Origin: Congeria kusceri
Lineage: Eukaryota; Mollusca; Bivalvia; Myida; Dreissenidae
DNA: 64,000 bases
Direction of reading: 5' to 3'
Assembly (NCBI GenBank): GCA_027627225.1
Contig: CM051029.1
Location: 6,442,904 to 6,506,903, forward strand
The position numbers and the translations under genes were made by a program. This document shows, in pieces, positions 35,801 through 50,038 of this stretch. The stretch's first letter is position 1. The number at the start of each line of letters is the position of its first letter. The notes beneath the pieces were generated by a model. The model was not told where the DNA came from and did no database searches. It was given only the letters and a program-made list of their open reading frames with translations.

Positions 35801-38800
35801 AGATATATAGATAAATAGATAGTTTATTCAAGATTTGTACAATGTAGCATATACATTACGACATAAGGCCAACATGGCCCCTGATCGTCATGATAATAAC
35901 TATTATACAATTTTACAATTTTACAATGGGAACAAAAAATATTATCATGCTTTGAAAAAGGAAATATATTGTATAAATATCCAAGTAATAGCTGAAAGAA
36001 ATCTGAACTGTATTATCAAGCTTTACAAGAATAATTTCTGTGTAATTCATACAATTTATCGGTACTGTAGTTTCATGCTTTAAAAAAAAATCATAATTAT
36101 CAAAGCAATACATAAAAGTAAACTGTACAGTGTTTTCATGATTAACAAAAATTGTTTATATGCAAATCATATATAAAATCGATTTGAATTGTATTATTAT
36201 GTTTTACAAAAGCAAGTCAAATGTAAGTAATAAAAAAAATATATTGTTTAGTATCATGTTTTCCAAAAATATTGTATATCTCAGTTATACAAAAAAATAA
36301 TATATGTAAGAAATAAAAGTTATCAGTACTGTATTCAAATGCTTAACAAAACTTATTGATATTTAAGTAATACATACAAGTAACAAGTACAATATTCCCA
36401 TATTTTACACAGATAATTTATATTTAGGTAATACATAAATGTAATATGTACTGTATTCTCATGCATATGCACACACAGAAAAACAAAAATGTACATAACT
36501 AGTACATATAAGTGATATGTACTGTATAAGACATAATGCAATAGTACTAAATGACGTAAATAACATAGGTTTACTTTGTTTCTCATTTCAAACGCTCTAT
36601 ATGCATAAACAGAAAGTAACTTAATCGTATTTGTATTCTTTGAGGAAAAGAACTCTCTGGCTTTTAACATGCTTGGGTGACGTCTATAATATATACTGGT
36701 ATGCATTTTTGTCTTATTTGTGAGTATAGGTTACATTCAAAAATACAATGCTATTCATCGTCGAGAACATGGAAACTGGGCAAACTCTTTTAATCAGTAT
36801 CATTCCACCTTCCCATCTCAATAAGTAATCTGTGTGACGACAATCTTAACTTGCTGAGTGCAATTCTATACTTCTCAATGTTAACACATTTCAGGTAAAA
36901 TTATAAAATAATGGCCTTGAAGAGCCATTTATGCTTCCTTCTACACCTTGGGCAATATTGTCAGTCATTCTTTGTTTAAATACGGAAAAGAAACCGTTAA
37001 GATCACCAACACCCTAGTGCCAACCAGACATGATAGAATCCCAAAGAATAGATTTGACCTGAACTGCCCAGTTAATCAGTTTGTGGTTACTTTCAATATC
37101 GTCTAGCAAAATTGTATATATAATTTTAATGAATTTATGTTCCGGAGAACAGATCACCTTAAACCAGTACTTTACCATATTCATTTTACTCATAGTTAAA
37201 AAGTCAAGTCTCTATGTGTCTGATAATATAAAGTCATTGTGTGTGCAAATTTTGACATGTATATATATTTCATAAACATAGTACGCACTCGTTCTATGTG
37301 CGCCATTTTTAAAATCCCCAAACTTCAGAGCCATATTGTAATATTGGTTTAACAAGCTTGTAAAAAAGCTCCATTTTGTGATCTGTGGCTATATTAACAA
37401 ACTTACTTAGGTACGGTTTAAGCTTAAAAATATATTTTTGAGCCTGCCCAGTTAATGTCTGGATTGCTTCTTGAAATGAACCACCTGCTGTAAATACAAT
37501 TTCAAGATAAGTACATTTATTACCAATTTCAATATTTCCGTTGTACAGAAAATGCAGGTCTTGATTTATTCTTCCACCTTGTCTGAATATTAATACTTTT
37601 GTTTTGCTAATATTAACCTTCAGCTTCCAGGTTTTAAAGTAATCACAAAGAATGTCAATATTATTTTGAAGATTTTGAGAATCAGAAACAATTAAAATAT
37701 CGTCCGCATACATGAGTAGGAAGAATTTTAGCATGCCTATATCAATACCACTTTCACCTTTGGAAATTATATATCCTCCTAGTCATTGATATACATAGAA
37801 AAAATAATCGGGGACAAACGCTCTCCTTGTCTTAGACCTAAATACCTCTCAACTGCAGTTATCATTCTGGTATTTTACTTGTGTGTACACATTAGTATAA
37901 ATTGATTTTATAACAATACACAGTCGTCCTCGAATACCGAGCCTGTATATTGTGTACCTCTTTTGTAGGTTATCCCTTACAATGTAACCAAATGCCTTTG
38001 TAAACTCAATAAAACAACAATATAACTGCTTGTCTTGCTTAAAATATGTGTTATTAAACCTTGAAACGCAAATACGTTACCAGTTGTTCCCTTTTTTCCC
38101 CGAAATCCAGCTTGGGTTTCAAGCAATACATGGTAATTGTCAGCCCAGTTTGATAGTCTACTATTTATCAAATTTGTTAACAATTTACCCATGACACTTA
38201 ACAAAGTTATCCCTCTAAAATTATTCAGGTCATTTAAATCTTCTTTGGGTAATTCTTCAATAGTAACAGTAGTGTCGATTTCCTAAAACATAGAATTTAA
38301 TTCAGTTTGCATTATATGGTTATTAAAATAAATAATATCGTCGTCTGCCTAGGAAAATCAATCATTAGTATAATTTATAGATCTAAAATATTGTGTAAAA
38401 GTATCTGTACTCAGCTTAGTTTGCCTGTGTTTAAAATTGCCTTCCTTTAATAAATTCCATTAATTCTTTTAGCGTTTTTTTATTTAGCTTTATTAAATTG
38501 TATTTAGTTATCCTTTAGCTGATAAAAGTGCAGTTTCCCGCACGCTTCTCTTGTATTTACTTCTTGCCTCAGTCATTAAGTGCCTATTTTCTTCAGAATT
38601 ATTTTTGTAAAGTTATTTAATGTGTTATAAAAAAAATATTTTATCATCTGCATACATTTCGTTAGTAAAATTATTGTGTTTAAAACGGTTACTAGTAATA
38701 TTATTAAATTTATGATGGATGTGCTTTTTTCAGAATAGAGGCTTGCATATGTCATGTATTCTTTCAAGAAATTCATTAAGACTTGAGTCAATTTCTTAAC

Positions 38801-39480
38801 ATGATGACTGATTTTAATAGTGTTTTTCAATCGCTATAAATTATTAATGAAGTAAGAACACCTTAGGGATTGCTTATATAGATCCTGTGTTTCGTTATCC
38901 CACCTAAAACTATATGAAATCCGTTCATAGTTTGCAGGATATGTACAATTAGTTTCCATTTAATAATCTTTACAATCAAAACAAAATAGGGCAAATTATC
39001 AGATAAAATGTTAGGACTATGCACCTTAAATTGGGTTAAATGACTTTAAAAACATTCGTCAACAATACAGTAATTAACTACACTGGATTCATTTCTACCG
39101 ACATAAGTAGATCCAATATCCTCGGCTACATGACCATATGCTATTCTTTAACCTGTGTGAATCAAAATGTCAATTAAAACACGCCCATTTTGATTTACGG
39201 AGGAATCAGCTGACTTTCTTGGCAATGTATTGTCTGTGCTATAATCGTCATGAAAAATATTCTGATTGTGTAGATCTAAGTTATCGTTTTGAACAAAGTC
39301 ACTTAACATGCCGTCACGCGAATTTAAATCTCCTAAAACCATAAATGTACAGTTAACATCACCAAATTTCTCTCTTATACAAAGCATAGTACCTTGTTTA
39401 ACATCAAATATATTAGTTTCAATAAGATAATTTCAACTTGAGTTACCTGGTACAATACAGCATAAACATACAAACAAGTG
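35800..39480 (-). mobile_element. 5'-truncated, decayed LINE (non-LTR retrotransposon)
   Basis: Read on the minus strand, in order: endonuclease C-terminal part (39475-39148; FMVLGDLNSR, then GRVLIDILIHTG); reverse-transcriptase fingers/palm (38204-37977; GKLLTNLINSRL, ETQAGFRGKKGTT); the catalytic YADD block (37734-37309; LLMYADDILIVSDS, KTKVLIFRQGG, ending YGSEVWGF); and a C-terminal domain to about 36560 (PSMLKAREFFSS). The reading frame is broken many times and the endonuclease N-terminus is absent. The minus-strand 3' end is probably near 35825, where ACAATGTAGCATATACATTA on the plus strand resembles the 3' ends of related mollusc LINEs. Clade is probably CR1/Jockey-related; not proven. 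Confidence 0.85.
35900..36480. repeat. About 60-bp degenerate tandem repeat in the LINE 3' region
   Basis: A block like GTACTGTATTxTCATGCTTTA followed by ACAAAA and a TAAGTAATACATA stretch recurs near 36008, 36065, 36122, 36186, 36244, 36325, 36386 and 36447. It appears to be the 3' untranslated part of the LINE. Confidence 0.65.
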
Positions 39481-42400
39481 CTTCGATTGTTTAAAAAGCC
39501 TGAGTATGCGTCCCATATTCTTCAGAAGTGGTCCACTGTTGTCATTTATTTATTTACCATTTTAAAGTAAAATAAATCAACTAGAGACATTGCACTGACA
39601 AAATATGGGTAATTGCGTCGAGTGCATCGCTAACGCTAAGGCAACATGAACATCGAAGGTATGACCTGTCGTTAAATACTTGTGTTCGATAGAAGATGTG
39701 TCTACTTAATTTAAATCATATCCTAGAATGGAAATATATTGCTTGTTTGTGTTATGTGAAAACAAGTTATCATAATAAAATAAAAACGTTGTGTATGCTT
39801 GCAACTTTACCAAGCAACATTTAAAGGCAGAGTAGTACTGGCAATTGGCAAGACCCGGAATAAAAACTGCTTTTGTTTATAAATTTAGCAATTACTGATT
39901 AAGTATGCGAATTGCAATGACTGCAACAATTGTTGACTTGCTACAATCATCAACAAGTTAGATCTGAATATGTAATTGTTTGAAAAAGCCATATAATTAT
40001 AATGATATACATTGTTTCGTACGCAGATTTGGTTATTTTGTGCATATTAATAAGTAAATGTTGTGCCTTATTATTTATTTATTTTTAAACATGTCCGCAT
40101 ATATATAATTAAGTTAACAAACAGCGACGACTTTCATAAAACACAACAACATTGTATTAGTTTATAAAACATTTCATTCTCGATTCACCTTATCAAGGGA
40201 GACAACTCCTACATATTCAATTACGGGGAATGTGAAGGTAGTATATTGCTACACTGCTCTCGAGCGAACACAAATACTCTCTGTCAGTTACTCCAAAACC
40301 ATTACAGTACTCTCTGTTATATGGCAATTAACACCTTCTACTAACCCCTTGATATCAAGACCACGGAATTTAGCTACGTTACTAGATTAAATCCTAAAGG
40401 CACCATAATCCGAGACTGCTATAACTGTCATTAGATTGAACTCCAACAAACATGTTTAAATGGTTTAATACTTTCCCGTTTCCTTTCCTGTATATCTCAG
40501 CAATGATTTTTTTAAATCAAATCACTTGCCACAAAATCAACCACACTTGTCAAATCATAAAAATGACTTGATATTTGACAAACACCTATTTTATTTGTCA
40601 TTTTTTCATGTTAACTTACGAAATATAATGGCAAATTTCTAAATGCGAATGTGACTTGGTATTTATAGATAATATCCACTAAATATGTCAGTGTTTTGCC
40701 TGTTTATCTGCAACGTATATGGTGTACACAGCGTTATATGAGTTATTTAAATTGTCAAACCAGCGTGTACAACATCTTAAAATTAGACTTCCGCATATAT
40801 TTTGAGCACTCATTTCATGTGGACTGTTTTTAAGTTCTAGTATGCACTGGTTTATAGGCTTATCGAATATGCTTCGGCTAAGTACACGTTACAGGTGTAT
40901 TGCGAGTCGAACTGAATTCGAAAAAAACAGACACAAAACAAACATGCATCTACACTTAATGTATTCATGTAATTCGTGTATGGCTGGCCATCAATGAGAT
41001 TTAAGTTACAGTGTCACTTCACTTCACAGGTATATGACAGGTTTGCGACTCTACAATTTTAAAGAGTACTGCGTATTCCTATGTAGTTTTAAAAAGTCGT
41101 GCGTTTTCGCATGGCTCAAAATCAAGCGTAGCTGGAGGCACGATTCTTGCATAGTATTGCGTTAACTAGCCCAAGACGTAGAACGTCCTATGTGATGCCC
41201 TATTCCGTTCTTAAGAATTCTAAAATTCAAGAAGTTGTACGTCGACGTAACAAAGGACCTATTTAGCCCTGCATTTACGTGCGATGGTGTCATACATTGC
41301 GATACATATCTCCTTCGGCGATGTAAACATTATTGTGCTGTCCTGCGTCGCTGTGTCCATGTATGTCTACGCCTACGCCGAGAACACTTGCGGTTCGTAT
41401 GGAAGTGCTGAAATTAATTTGATAACGTCTGGAAACCCATTTTGTATAGTAATTAATATGATAGTTAATTAAATATGCCGTTACCCTGATTTACCCTGAT
41501 TTGAACTGATAGTAGTTCGCATTGCTTCACGACTCGAACATTTATATATTTATTACTGCCTACTGTATTAAATGACCTAATAAATACCAGTTGCAATACC
41601 GGTATTTGAGCTGAAAAGACCGTAATATCTAAGAATACAATAATGAACACTTAATTTTATTTCAGAGTTCATATATTACCATTAACATAATAAACAAATG
41701 CACATTATTTAACATGGACAACACATTAATTATTACCAGCAAAATGTTTTGCGCGCTGTTTCTAATGCAATTTTCTATTTGTTCAGTACGCTGTGCAGAT
41801 ACATTGTGTGACTGGGCTTACCATTGAATATATTTGTAAGAGCATGTTTATCTAAATATGTGTTTCAGTTTTGTTTCCCTATAATAATTGTTGTAACATG
41901 GTTTTGCAAAGTTTTAGCTCATAAACGTTCTTATATGTCTGGCTTCTGAGTGTGAATTATTGCCGCACTGATAATTACTATATTGTAAAATTGCATCCCA
42001 GAGATAATGGCAATATGTATTGTCGCCCTTTTGGCAACTAGGTAAATGCGTGAGAATAAAATTATTCAAAAAAAGACGAAATAATGAACAGGCATATATC
42101 TCAGGAGACAACCTGTGTGTTACGCAAAATCGTACGTCGTAATAGAAATCAACTTATCACAACGCAGATTATGTTTCGCTGACGTACGTAGTCGTATTTA
42201 TGTAGCATAAAACTACATGTCAACGTTGGCTTACGTCACTCCGCGTGGTCCAGCGTCCAAAACGTACGATAACTTACGTCAACCTACGGCGAGTTGAACT
42301 GCGTTGTCTTTCTATACAACTTGCGTTGGCGCAAGACAAACGTAGGGCCAACGCAGCACTTAATTGTTGTTTTGTCTTTGTCTCCCTAGTCTTGCAACTT

Positions 42401-45320
42401 GGTATAATATGTCTGAATTCGTAAGAGTCCTTCGACTCGAAAGTCTACGACTCATTATGACTGGGACTTATCCAACAGATAAATGGATAAAACGTCCTGA
42501 CACTGACGAACTTTATTTAACGCTTGAACATGTGTGCTTTAGTGCGAAGTGTTAATGTGTAGCATACATATTTTATTCCACCAATGCTTTCCGAATTTGT
42601 CCTGTAAGTTAATGTACACTTTATTACACGTTTTTTCTGCGATTGACAAACTCTGCAATTCAAAAAACAGACATGTTGAATGTTCACATAATATCAAAAT
42701 GAACTATTTTAATAGTTGGTTGTAGTTTATCCCATGTATAAGCAGACAGAAGCCAAGCAAATTATTGGAATAAAAAACTTTATCAACAACAACAACGTCA
42801 ATGGCAGGTCTTTGAAAACATCAATCATTATATGTTTAAGATTGTTTTATGAATTGGTTAATTTAAAAAGACAGATGAGTAAACAGAAAACAGACGTAAC
42901 AAAACATAATTATGCTTTATGAAATTAGGATCGAACGTCGATGATAACAGAAATCACATGATATTTTGTCAATGCGTCTTACGTTATATATACATAACGC
43001 AATGTTTTTTTATATATGTAGACAATATTTCAAAAGAAAAATAATACAACCATGATCATTGTAAAATGAAGTTAAATAATGATACATATTTTGACTTGTA
43101 TAAGTTAATTCGTGACCCCTGTTTTATTTTTATACACATTTAATTATTTACTGAACTTTCAACGAGCCAAACGTATATGTATTTAGTGTTATTAAACTGT
43201 AAGTATAAACGTTATCTGTGCATATGTTCATTACACAGCAATCAGCTCATGTATGTTGAAATTATTTCAATGTGCATGGTATAATGCATTCGGCCTATTC
43301 TTCAGTATTTTATTCGTACCTTTCATATACGGATTAGCAACATACGGCTAACTTAAACACAATCAATACAATCAAATACTTTAACACAATGAAACTAAAA
43401 CAAACATCACGTGTCGCTGCAAGTATAGTATGTATAATACTTCTTTTATCATCCGAAGATCCGTTTATTCAATGCTTAATGTTGCATTTATCACCTAATA
43501 GTTCAACTACGTTCAGTATAATATTTTATATAACAGCCAACAATTTAAGTCAGTTATGCACTTTATTTCATATTTCACCAATATTTTCAATTAAATTAAG
43601 ATTTCATATATCATCCAATAATTAAATTCGCTTATGCATGAAATTATGTATATCACGCAGTAATTAAATTAAATATTGCATACTGTTTCATATATATAAA
43701 CGGCAATTTAGATAAGGTAAGCATTATACATGTGCATTTCATATATGAGCGACAATGCAATTGACGTATGTTATACATATTGCTTCATTCTTCTGCCGAC
43801 ATTTAAATTGAGGTATGCATAATACTCTAATCAAATAATGCTATAAGGCAATGAATGTCTGTACATATTACATCCAACATTTAATAAAATATCATATCTA
43901 TATATAATTTTACATACATTTCGAGGCATTTCAATAACTGCATGGAAAAACCCAATAATAAACTATTGCCTACAAAACATTTTTATCTGATTAAGTAACA
44001 ATCTTCAGCAAATCACTTGCATAACCTTTAAAGAGTGGACAACTTCATATTAACGAATTCTCTATAATCAGTTGACACCACAGTTTGTCCTAGACAATCT
44101 GTAGAAGTCGTATTGTTTTGATTACTTTCAACGGAAGATAGCCTCGAGTATTCACGGAATTATAGTTCTGCAAGTGTCTCATACGTATTGCCTTGACGAC
44201 AAGCTGAAGAATCTGGTAAAATAAATGAATGGAAAGAAACCATACAGTGTATGTGTACAGCTATAGCTCTACAATGCGCATTTTTTAAATTGTAAATATG
44301 TTCAAATGAATGCTCAAAAGTTACTATTTCTTTTTAATATGGTAATTAATTATTATCAAAGGGAGGTAATGCATAAATACTATAAATCACCTTAAATACA
44401 TTCCATTCGGAATTACTTGCATCTATCCAAAATAGTTCGTTTCATCGTTTCAATCTGGTGGATAAGTAGCTTTTACGTCTTTTCGATTTAAAATGTTTAC
44501 GTCATCAAGTATTTTGCACATCTTACGCCAAAGGAATCGGAACAGTTTCGCTGTCTCGGTGTCGTTGTCAACTTTTCTTTTAAATCGATTAACGTTCGTT
44601 AAGTTAAACCAATTTTTGTTGCAGGAAATTTCTATATTTTACAAAATTTAATGTCGAATAAAAATAAGGTTTTCTTACACCGTTCTATACAATACGGTGA
44701 TATATTTGAACGAGTACACAGGTGGCATACCATATTGGACCCATATTGGACAAGCCGAATAGACCAAAAGTTATACAATAGAGTGATGTATGTTTTCATA
44801 TCACCCTTGCGCGGAGCTAAAAATAGTACAACGATATTTGTTTTTAAAACACAAAACAATGAACGACTTTGTATGCAATGTTTACCCCTAAAGCGCTGAC
44901 GTCGATCCACGGCATTTTTGCGTCATTTCTGCAATTAATAGCCAGCTACAAGTATTTGCAATTCATATGTGTATCAACAAAACTTAACATTTGTATTTCA
45001 ATTTTTCTAGTGAACAGTGCTAACCGTGGTTTCAAACTCTCATTGACTCGTCACTGGTCAGCACGTAGTTTTAGACATCACTGTTGCGTGGTTTCTTTAA
45101 TTCTGTTTTTAAATATTACACAAAACCACCCTATGCAACAATATCAGTCCATTGAAAACTGGTTTGTGTTCCCACTGCACAATTTGTTTCAGATTATGCC
45201 TCAAATGTATCCGTTATGTGATCTGAATATGCTGAAACACTTTTCATCAACTGTATATTATTTCTTTTAATCACACGATAACGTTCGCCAATATTTCGCC
45301 ATGCTTATAACCGATTTAAT
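39481..45320. other. No gene; scattered repeat-like patches
   Basis: Patches rich in ACGT-type motifs at about 41140-41240 and 42120-42480 (ACGTACGTCGTAAT, CTTACGTCAACCTACGGCG) look like decayed transposon sequence; the latter resembles the element at 56796-57320. The frames at 44651-44899 (+) and 44910-44632 (-) oppose each other and have no recognisable domain. Confidence 0.45.
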
Positions 45321-45325
45321 ATAAC

Positions 45326-45610
45326 TTGGCAGAAGTGATAAGGATGATGAGACGGGGTGTCGCACGCAAGAACCAGGTCCCTAGGTCCAAGGTCAAGGTC
45401 ACGATTCAAGGTCAAAGGTCAAAAGTCGGATGTAGGAAAAAAATCCTTAACACTTGTTCAGTGCATAATTTTTTCCAGCATGGATACATTTTCAAATACA
45501 TTAGCGTACGCAATTAGCATCATGTGACGGAGTGTCGCGCGTAAGAAACAAATCCACAGGTCAAAATTCAAATTATAGGTCACAATTCAAGGTCAAGATT
45601 CAAATATAAG
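45326..45610. repeat. AGGTCA-rich dispersed repeat, two related halves
   Basis: Two versions of the same block: GGGGTGTCGCACGCAAGAAC followed by several CAAGGTCA/AAAGGTCA runs, and then GGAGTGTCGCGCGTAAGAAA with similar runs near 45528. AAGGTCAAGGTCA blocks of this sort are frequent in mollusc repeats. Confidence 0.65.
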
Positions 45611-45726
45611 AAATCAACCTTTCCACTTTGTCCAGAGCAAAACATAAATACACACGTATTTTAGCAAAAATATATGGTTATATCGTTACAACAAAACACA
45701 TACGTTCTGACCACACATGCATATAG

Positions 45727-45960
45727 TGATTTCGAAAACAAATCGCGCTTCTAGTTAGTACGGTTAAAAAGACAAACTACAGATTTGTGGATATATGAAA
45801 ATAATTTAAAAAAAAAACTGTTGCTGGAATTTAAAAGATGTTTTCAAAGCATTAGAATTAGATCTGAGTCAGAAATGAGGTAAAACTAAAAGTTGCCTAT
45901 TCATTCCCATTCGGAGTACTAGGACATTATCGTATGTTTATCATCGGACCGTCCAATAAG
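45727..45960 (+). repeat. Dispersed repeat, copy 2
   Basis: Partner of 32324-32542, similarly diverged, ending at the same CGGACCGTCCAATA block. Confidence 0.75.
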
Positions 45961-46319
45961 GAGTGCTTATACATAGGTATATAATAATATTATATACTAT
46001 GTTTTATTCAGTTGAAAAGTATAAGTTGTATAGATATATTACCATATACAACCAAACTGTGAAATGTGGATTTTAAACCCAATTTTACAGCCCATTACTG
46101 TAGTGTACTTTTATTTAAAAATTGAACTTTATGATGCTATGTCATTAAATCTGTTTAATAAGAAATGGTGCAGCTGGTACATGTACTTGATTCTTTCATT
46201 TCATCGTGTCTCTGAAAGTCGCAATTCTGTTACTCTGGTTTACATCCGACAAACGAGTAATTAAATTTAATAATTATTACATGCTATTGTTATTTATTAT
46301 GAATTGCGATACTATCAGG

Positions 46320-46791
46320 TTAAAGGGACTATGTTAACAAATTATTGACTTCATTTTGCACTCTAAATGGAAGTAGATGATAGAAATGAGCTATACTAAG
46401 ACATTTGCATTAACCAAATAAAATACACTATGCGATAGTCTATTAAAAGCAAATTATCAAAATCGTTTGAACAAATTAAAACCTTAAGTGGATATCGAAC
46501 TCACGACTTAGGAGCCATACGAAGAAATAACAGTACACAGCGCTTTAACCAACCAAGCTATTCCGCTTGGTAATGAATTGTGATTATCCCAAATGCTCTA
46601 AGGTAGGACCTGAAAATGTAAACATGAAAAGGGCCAAATATACAAGACCCTCATTTTAAATTGATTTTTACCTCATTATGTGTCAACTATTTTCCCATTA
46701 TATATATTCAGTTTTAACTGTCGTTATGTGGCAGTATTAATATCTTGATTTCAATTTTGTTTTAAGAAAGTTCCACCTTGGGTCCCTTTTC
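46320..46791 (-). repeat. Dispersed repeat with tRNA-like segment, copy 2
   Basis: Minus-strand partner of 10230-10722. The tRNA-like part is better preserved here: read on the minus strand, CTAAGTCGTGAGTTCGATAT contains a near B box. The two copies differ by many substitutions, so the insertions are old. Confidence 0.75.
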
Positions 46792-47011
46792 AATGCCATA
46801 GTTCCTTTATTCTTTATTTACATGAACATGTATTATGAGTATATCTGTGACAAGTTTCGTGTTCGACGCCCGTAAGCTCCAATGTGTTTTTGCATTAACG
46901 GTTCACCTCAGTGTTATTCCTTTTTTGTGTACAATTGCCTTTTAAGTAAGTGAATTATGGGCTAAGTGTGAGGTTTGGCGTCCAAGAAACCGGGTTAAAT
47001 TCCCAATTCTT

Positions 47012-47142
47012 TGCATTGACCGTTCCAAGGTGGTTAAATGTACCTGAGTTTTATTCGTATTTGTGTTTTGTCTTTGTTACGGGTTTTTTGTATTGAGCTG
47101 TGCTGTTTTTGGCAATAAGTCTCTTTCCGTAAATAAAAGACC
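47012..47142 (+). repeat. Short dispersed repeat, copy 2
   Basis: Partner of 11037-11163 in the same orientation. It lies about 110 bases upstream of the V-like relic exon of relic C. Confidence 0.6.
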
Positions 47143-47569
47143 ATGTGCTGCTAGTAAGAGTTCTCTCCTGCTGCTCCAGCAAGAGTTTCACTTTGTTTAT
47201 ATTTAAGAAATTATTACTCTTATTATATAGTTTTGATATACATAACACTTTCATCCACTGCAATTATAAGCAGTTTGCGGAGGTTGGACAACACAGTCAG
47301 CTGGTTTTCAACTACACATGGGCGAGTAATGACATTAAAAAGGTTAAATGTTACAGAGAATACACGCCCATTGGACAGTGTAATAGCTCGTCATCGATTA
47401 GTGAGTGTGCGTTGACGGAAACGAACGGTGATATATACTAATATATCGTCAAACGGAGATTTAACGTCTGTTAACATACATATAATAGAATTAAATAAAA
47501 ATCGGCAGGTGCGTACAACAGTTCATAAAACAACAACGAGGATGTGTTTACTATATGCATTCCGTCACC

Positions 47570-49483
47570 AGGTATATAACCGATATGTTGTGGTTGTTTT
47601 TTCTCTATAGGCAATTTTATAGGTATATTTTGCATGTTTTTTTTTAGTTTTTCCCCAAATTCTCTATATAAATATGAATGTTTCCATGTACGATAAACTG
47701 ATTGGAGCACAGGAATGATGCGCACAAATGCTAGTTTAAAGCTTAAACTAATTAATGTTTTGTTTCTCAGGCAGCGCCGCAGCGTTTTCTAATGGCCCTC
47801 CACGAATTTGATTTAATACCAAAAACAATGTATTTAAAAATTTTGACGATCGCGCCCGGGTTTAAAGGGAATTGTATTTTAATACAAACAAAACTGTTCA
47901 GATAGTGTTTTTAATGGACATGTCACGGAACAAAATACAAAAGCTAACACTTGAAATTATATGTATGTTATTATTAACATTTTCGCAACTTGCTATCGTC
48001 TGGATGCAAAAACTGGTTATGACTCTTGGGTACACTAACATATATATTATAGTATATACCGTTCGTACAAAGTGCTTTGAACAAAGCCTTTTCTTCAATA
48101 AGTAATATATTTCGGACAAAACAGACTATAAACTTTCTTAATAACTATTACTTAAATGTCGATGTATTAATTACGATCCCATGGGCAGCAGCTTAAACGA
48201 ATCCGAATTTTAAGAGAGCAGAAGAAGAGTTACCCGGTAGAGGTTTCGTTATTTCCAGTACCCTTATTTTTTTTCCTGTCTGATTTAATTACATAAAACG
48301 GTTATACACAAATTACATGAAATACATGTACTGTGCAAATTTTAAAACAAAAGTCAAATTCGATTAGGAACTGTTAAACCATATAAATATCGTCTGTTTG
48401 TTGACTTAAACTTTCGTTTCGTATATGCCTTTGCTTGTGTAATATTTAGCATTCCATATTTGTTTAAGAAAATCTGTGTCAATTTAAGTACTATGAAAAC
48501 AAACGAAAATGCAAGCTTCATTGACAAGTGTTGATTTTCCTTAACAAAAAGTATTGGTTATTTATTGCAAAAATCATTCCTATTGTTGATAGTTATACAA
48601 ATATGAATTACGAAAAGTTAAATTCTTTAAATTGGAGTACTTTAATGCTGATGGCATCACAATTTGAAGGCACTTATGTTAATTATGAACATTCAAGTTG
48701 ATTGCTCTTTTACGTCAGATTGCATTAGTGACAGTTTGTGATTTATAAATCTATATTTAGAATTTTATAAAAAGATATGCTTATGTTGTTATGAAAATTT
48801 AACAGCGTCTTTAATCTGCAATTATTTACTTGTATTAATAAGCCATTACATATTGCCAATAGAAAAGTGTAGTAGAAACAAACTTCAATAACAAAAATTC
48901 GCCATCCCTCCTGATTTTTTAGAAACACTTCATTATTTTTTTAGCCTAAACATGTAGCAGACACTTCTACCTTCCAATACAATTCTTACGCCTTGCCAGG
49001 CAGAGAAACAACTTACATCCACGTCAAAAGCCTTTTAATCTCTACACTCGCATCAATGATTCCTACTTGAATATTAGCATATTAAATCGTTCGTTAAATC
49101 AGCTACGTTATTGATTATTAAATATGCAATATACAAATGGACAATAGGGAATTGAAATAAGAATTCCCTCTCAATTTACAAGTATAGATAAAATTATGAT
49201 ATTTATTACGGTAGGTAAATACTATACAAGAAACAAATGTACACATTGAAAAACAAATTAGCAGTAAACACATGATCATTGTATAACTCTTCACCGTTGT
49301 CTTCATACCTCACTGCAGCGATATGAATGTCGCCCTGCAAGGAGACCACTCTCAAGGTTCGGCATAGTTACACATAAATCTTAACTATATATGCCTATTA
49401 GTACCATACCATCCTTAATTGTATTGTGAAGATTAACGAGTCAAATTGATACATTTGCTCTATTTGTTTGTTCTATTTTTCAG
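47570..49483. other. Intron of relic C, no exon recognised
   Basis: AT-rich with no repeat or domain that I can support. Confidence 0.4.
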
Positions 49484-49816
49484 CGCCGAATGGTACTTCA
49501 CATGGGCGGGAATGCAACTGAGGAAAGTCTTCCTCTTGTATGCACAATATCGGAAGACGTATACAAAGTTCATTGGATAAAATACACTGGAACCACGCAG
49601 GCAACAATTGTGATTCAGGAATATGCGAATGGCATGTGTCATTCAGGCGAGACACCTGAGTATTTAGAAAGTTTCTGATATTCGACAACTATGTATACGT
49701 GTTTTATCAAGGAACTAAACACATCATTCGAAGGTCAACTTTGGGGTTGTTCTGCTGCGATAGAAGGAATTACAACATACAGCAACAAACATCCTATCCC
49801 ATCACGTATGTACTCT

Positions 49817-49976
49817 ATAAACAATGATGATGAGTATGATGATGTTGACGATTATGATGATGATAATAGTGATGATAGTTATATTGTTGATGTTGATTAT
49901 GCTGATGATTATGACGTTACGTTAGATGATTATGGTTATGATGATGATGATGATGATGATGATAATGATTGTGATA

Positions 49977-50007
<31 letters not shown>

Positions 50008-50038
50008 GGATGATGATGATGATGATGATAATGGTGAG
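49817..50038. repeat. (GAT)n microsatellite at the relic C donor
   Basis: GATGATGAT runs with GAC and TAT variants begin 12 bases after the Ig-exon donor (C|GTATGT at 49806). Translation through the donor gives an artificial Asp-rich tail. Confidence 0.95.

Noticed and set aside
41714..41785. Hydrophobic leader (KMFCALFLMQFSICS)
   Set aside because: No phase-1 donor; the nearest GT (GTACGC) is poor and in phase 0.
43389..43625. Signal-peptide-like start (SIVCIILLLSS)
   Set aside because: Lacks a donor at the expected place and the rest of the frame is low-complexity AT sequence.
44632..44910. Opposed frames on both strands (82 and 92 residues)
   Set aside because: No recognisable domain, signal peptide or splice context; overlap on both strands suggests chance.
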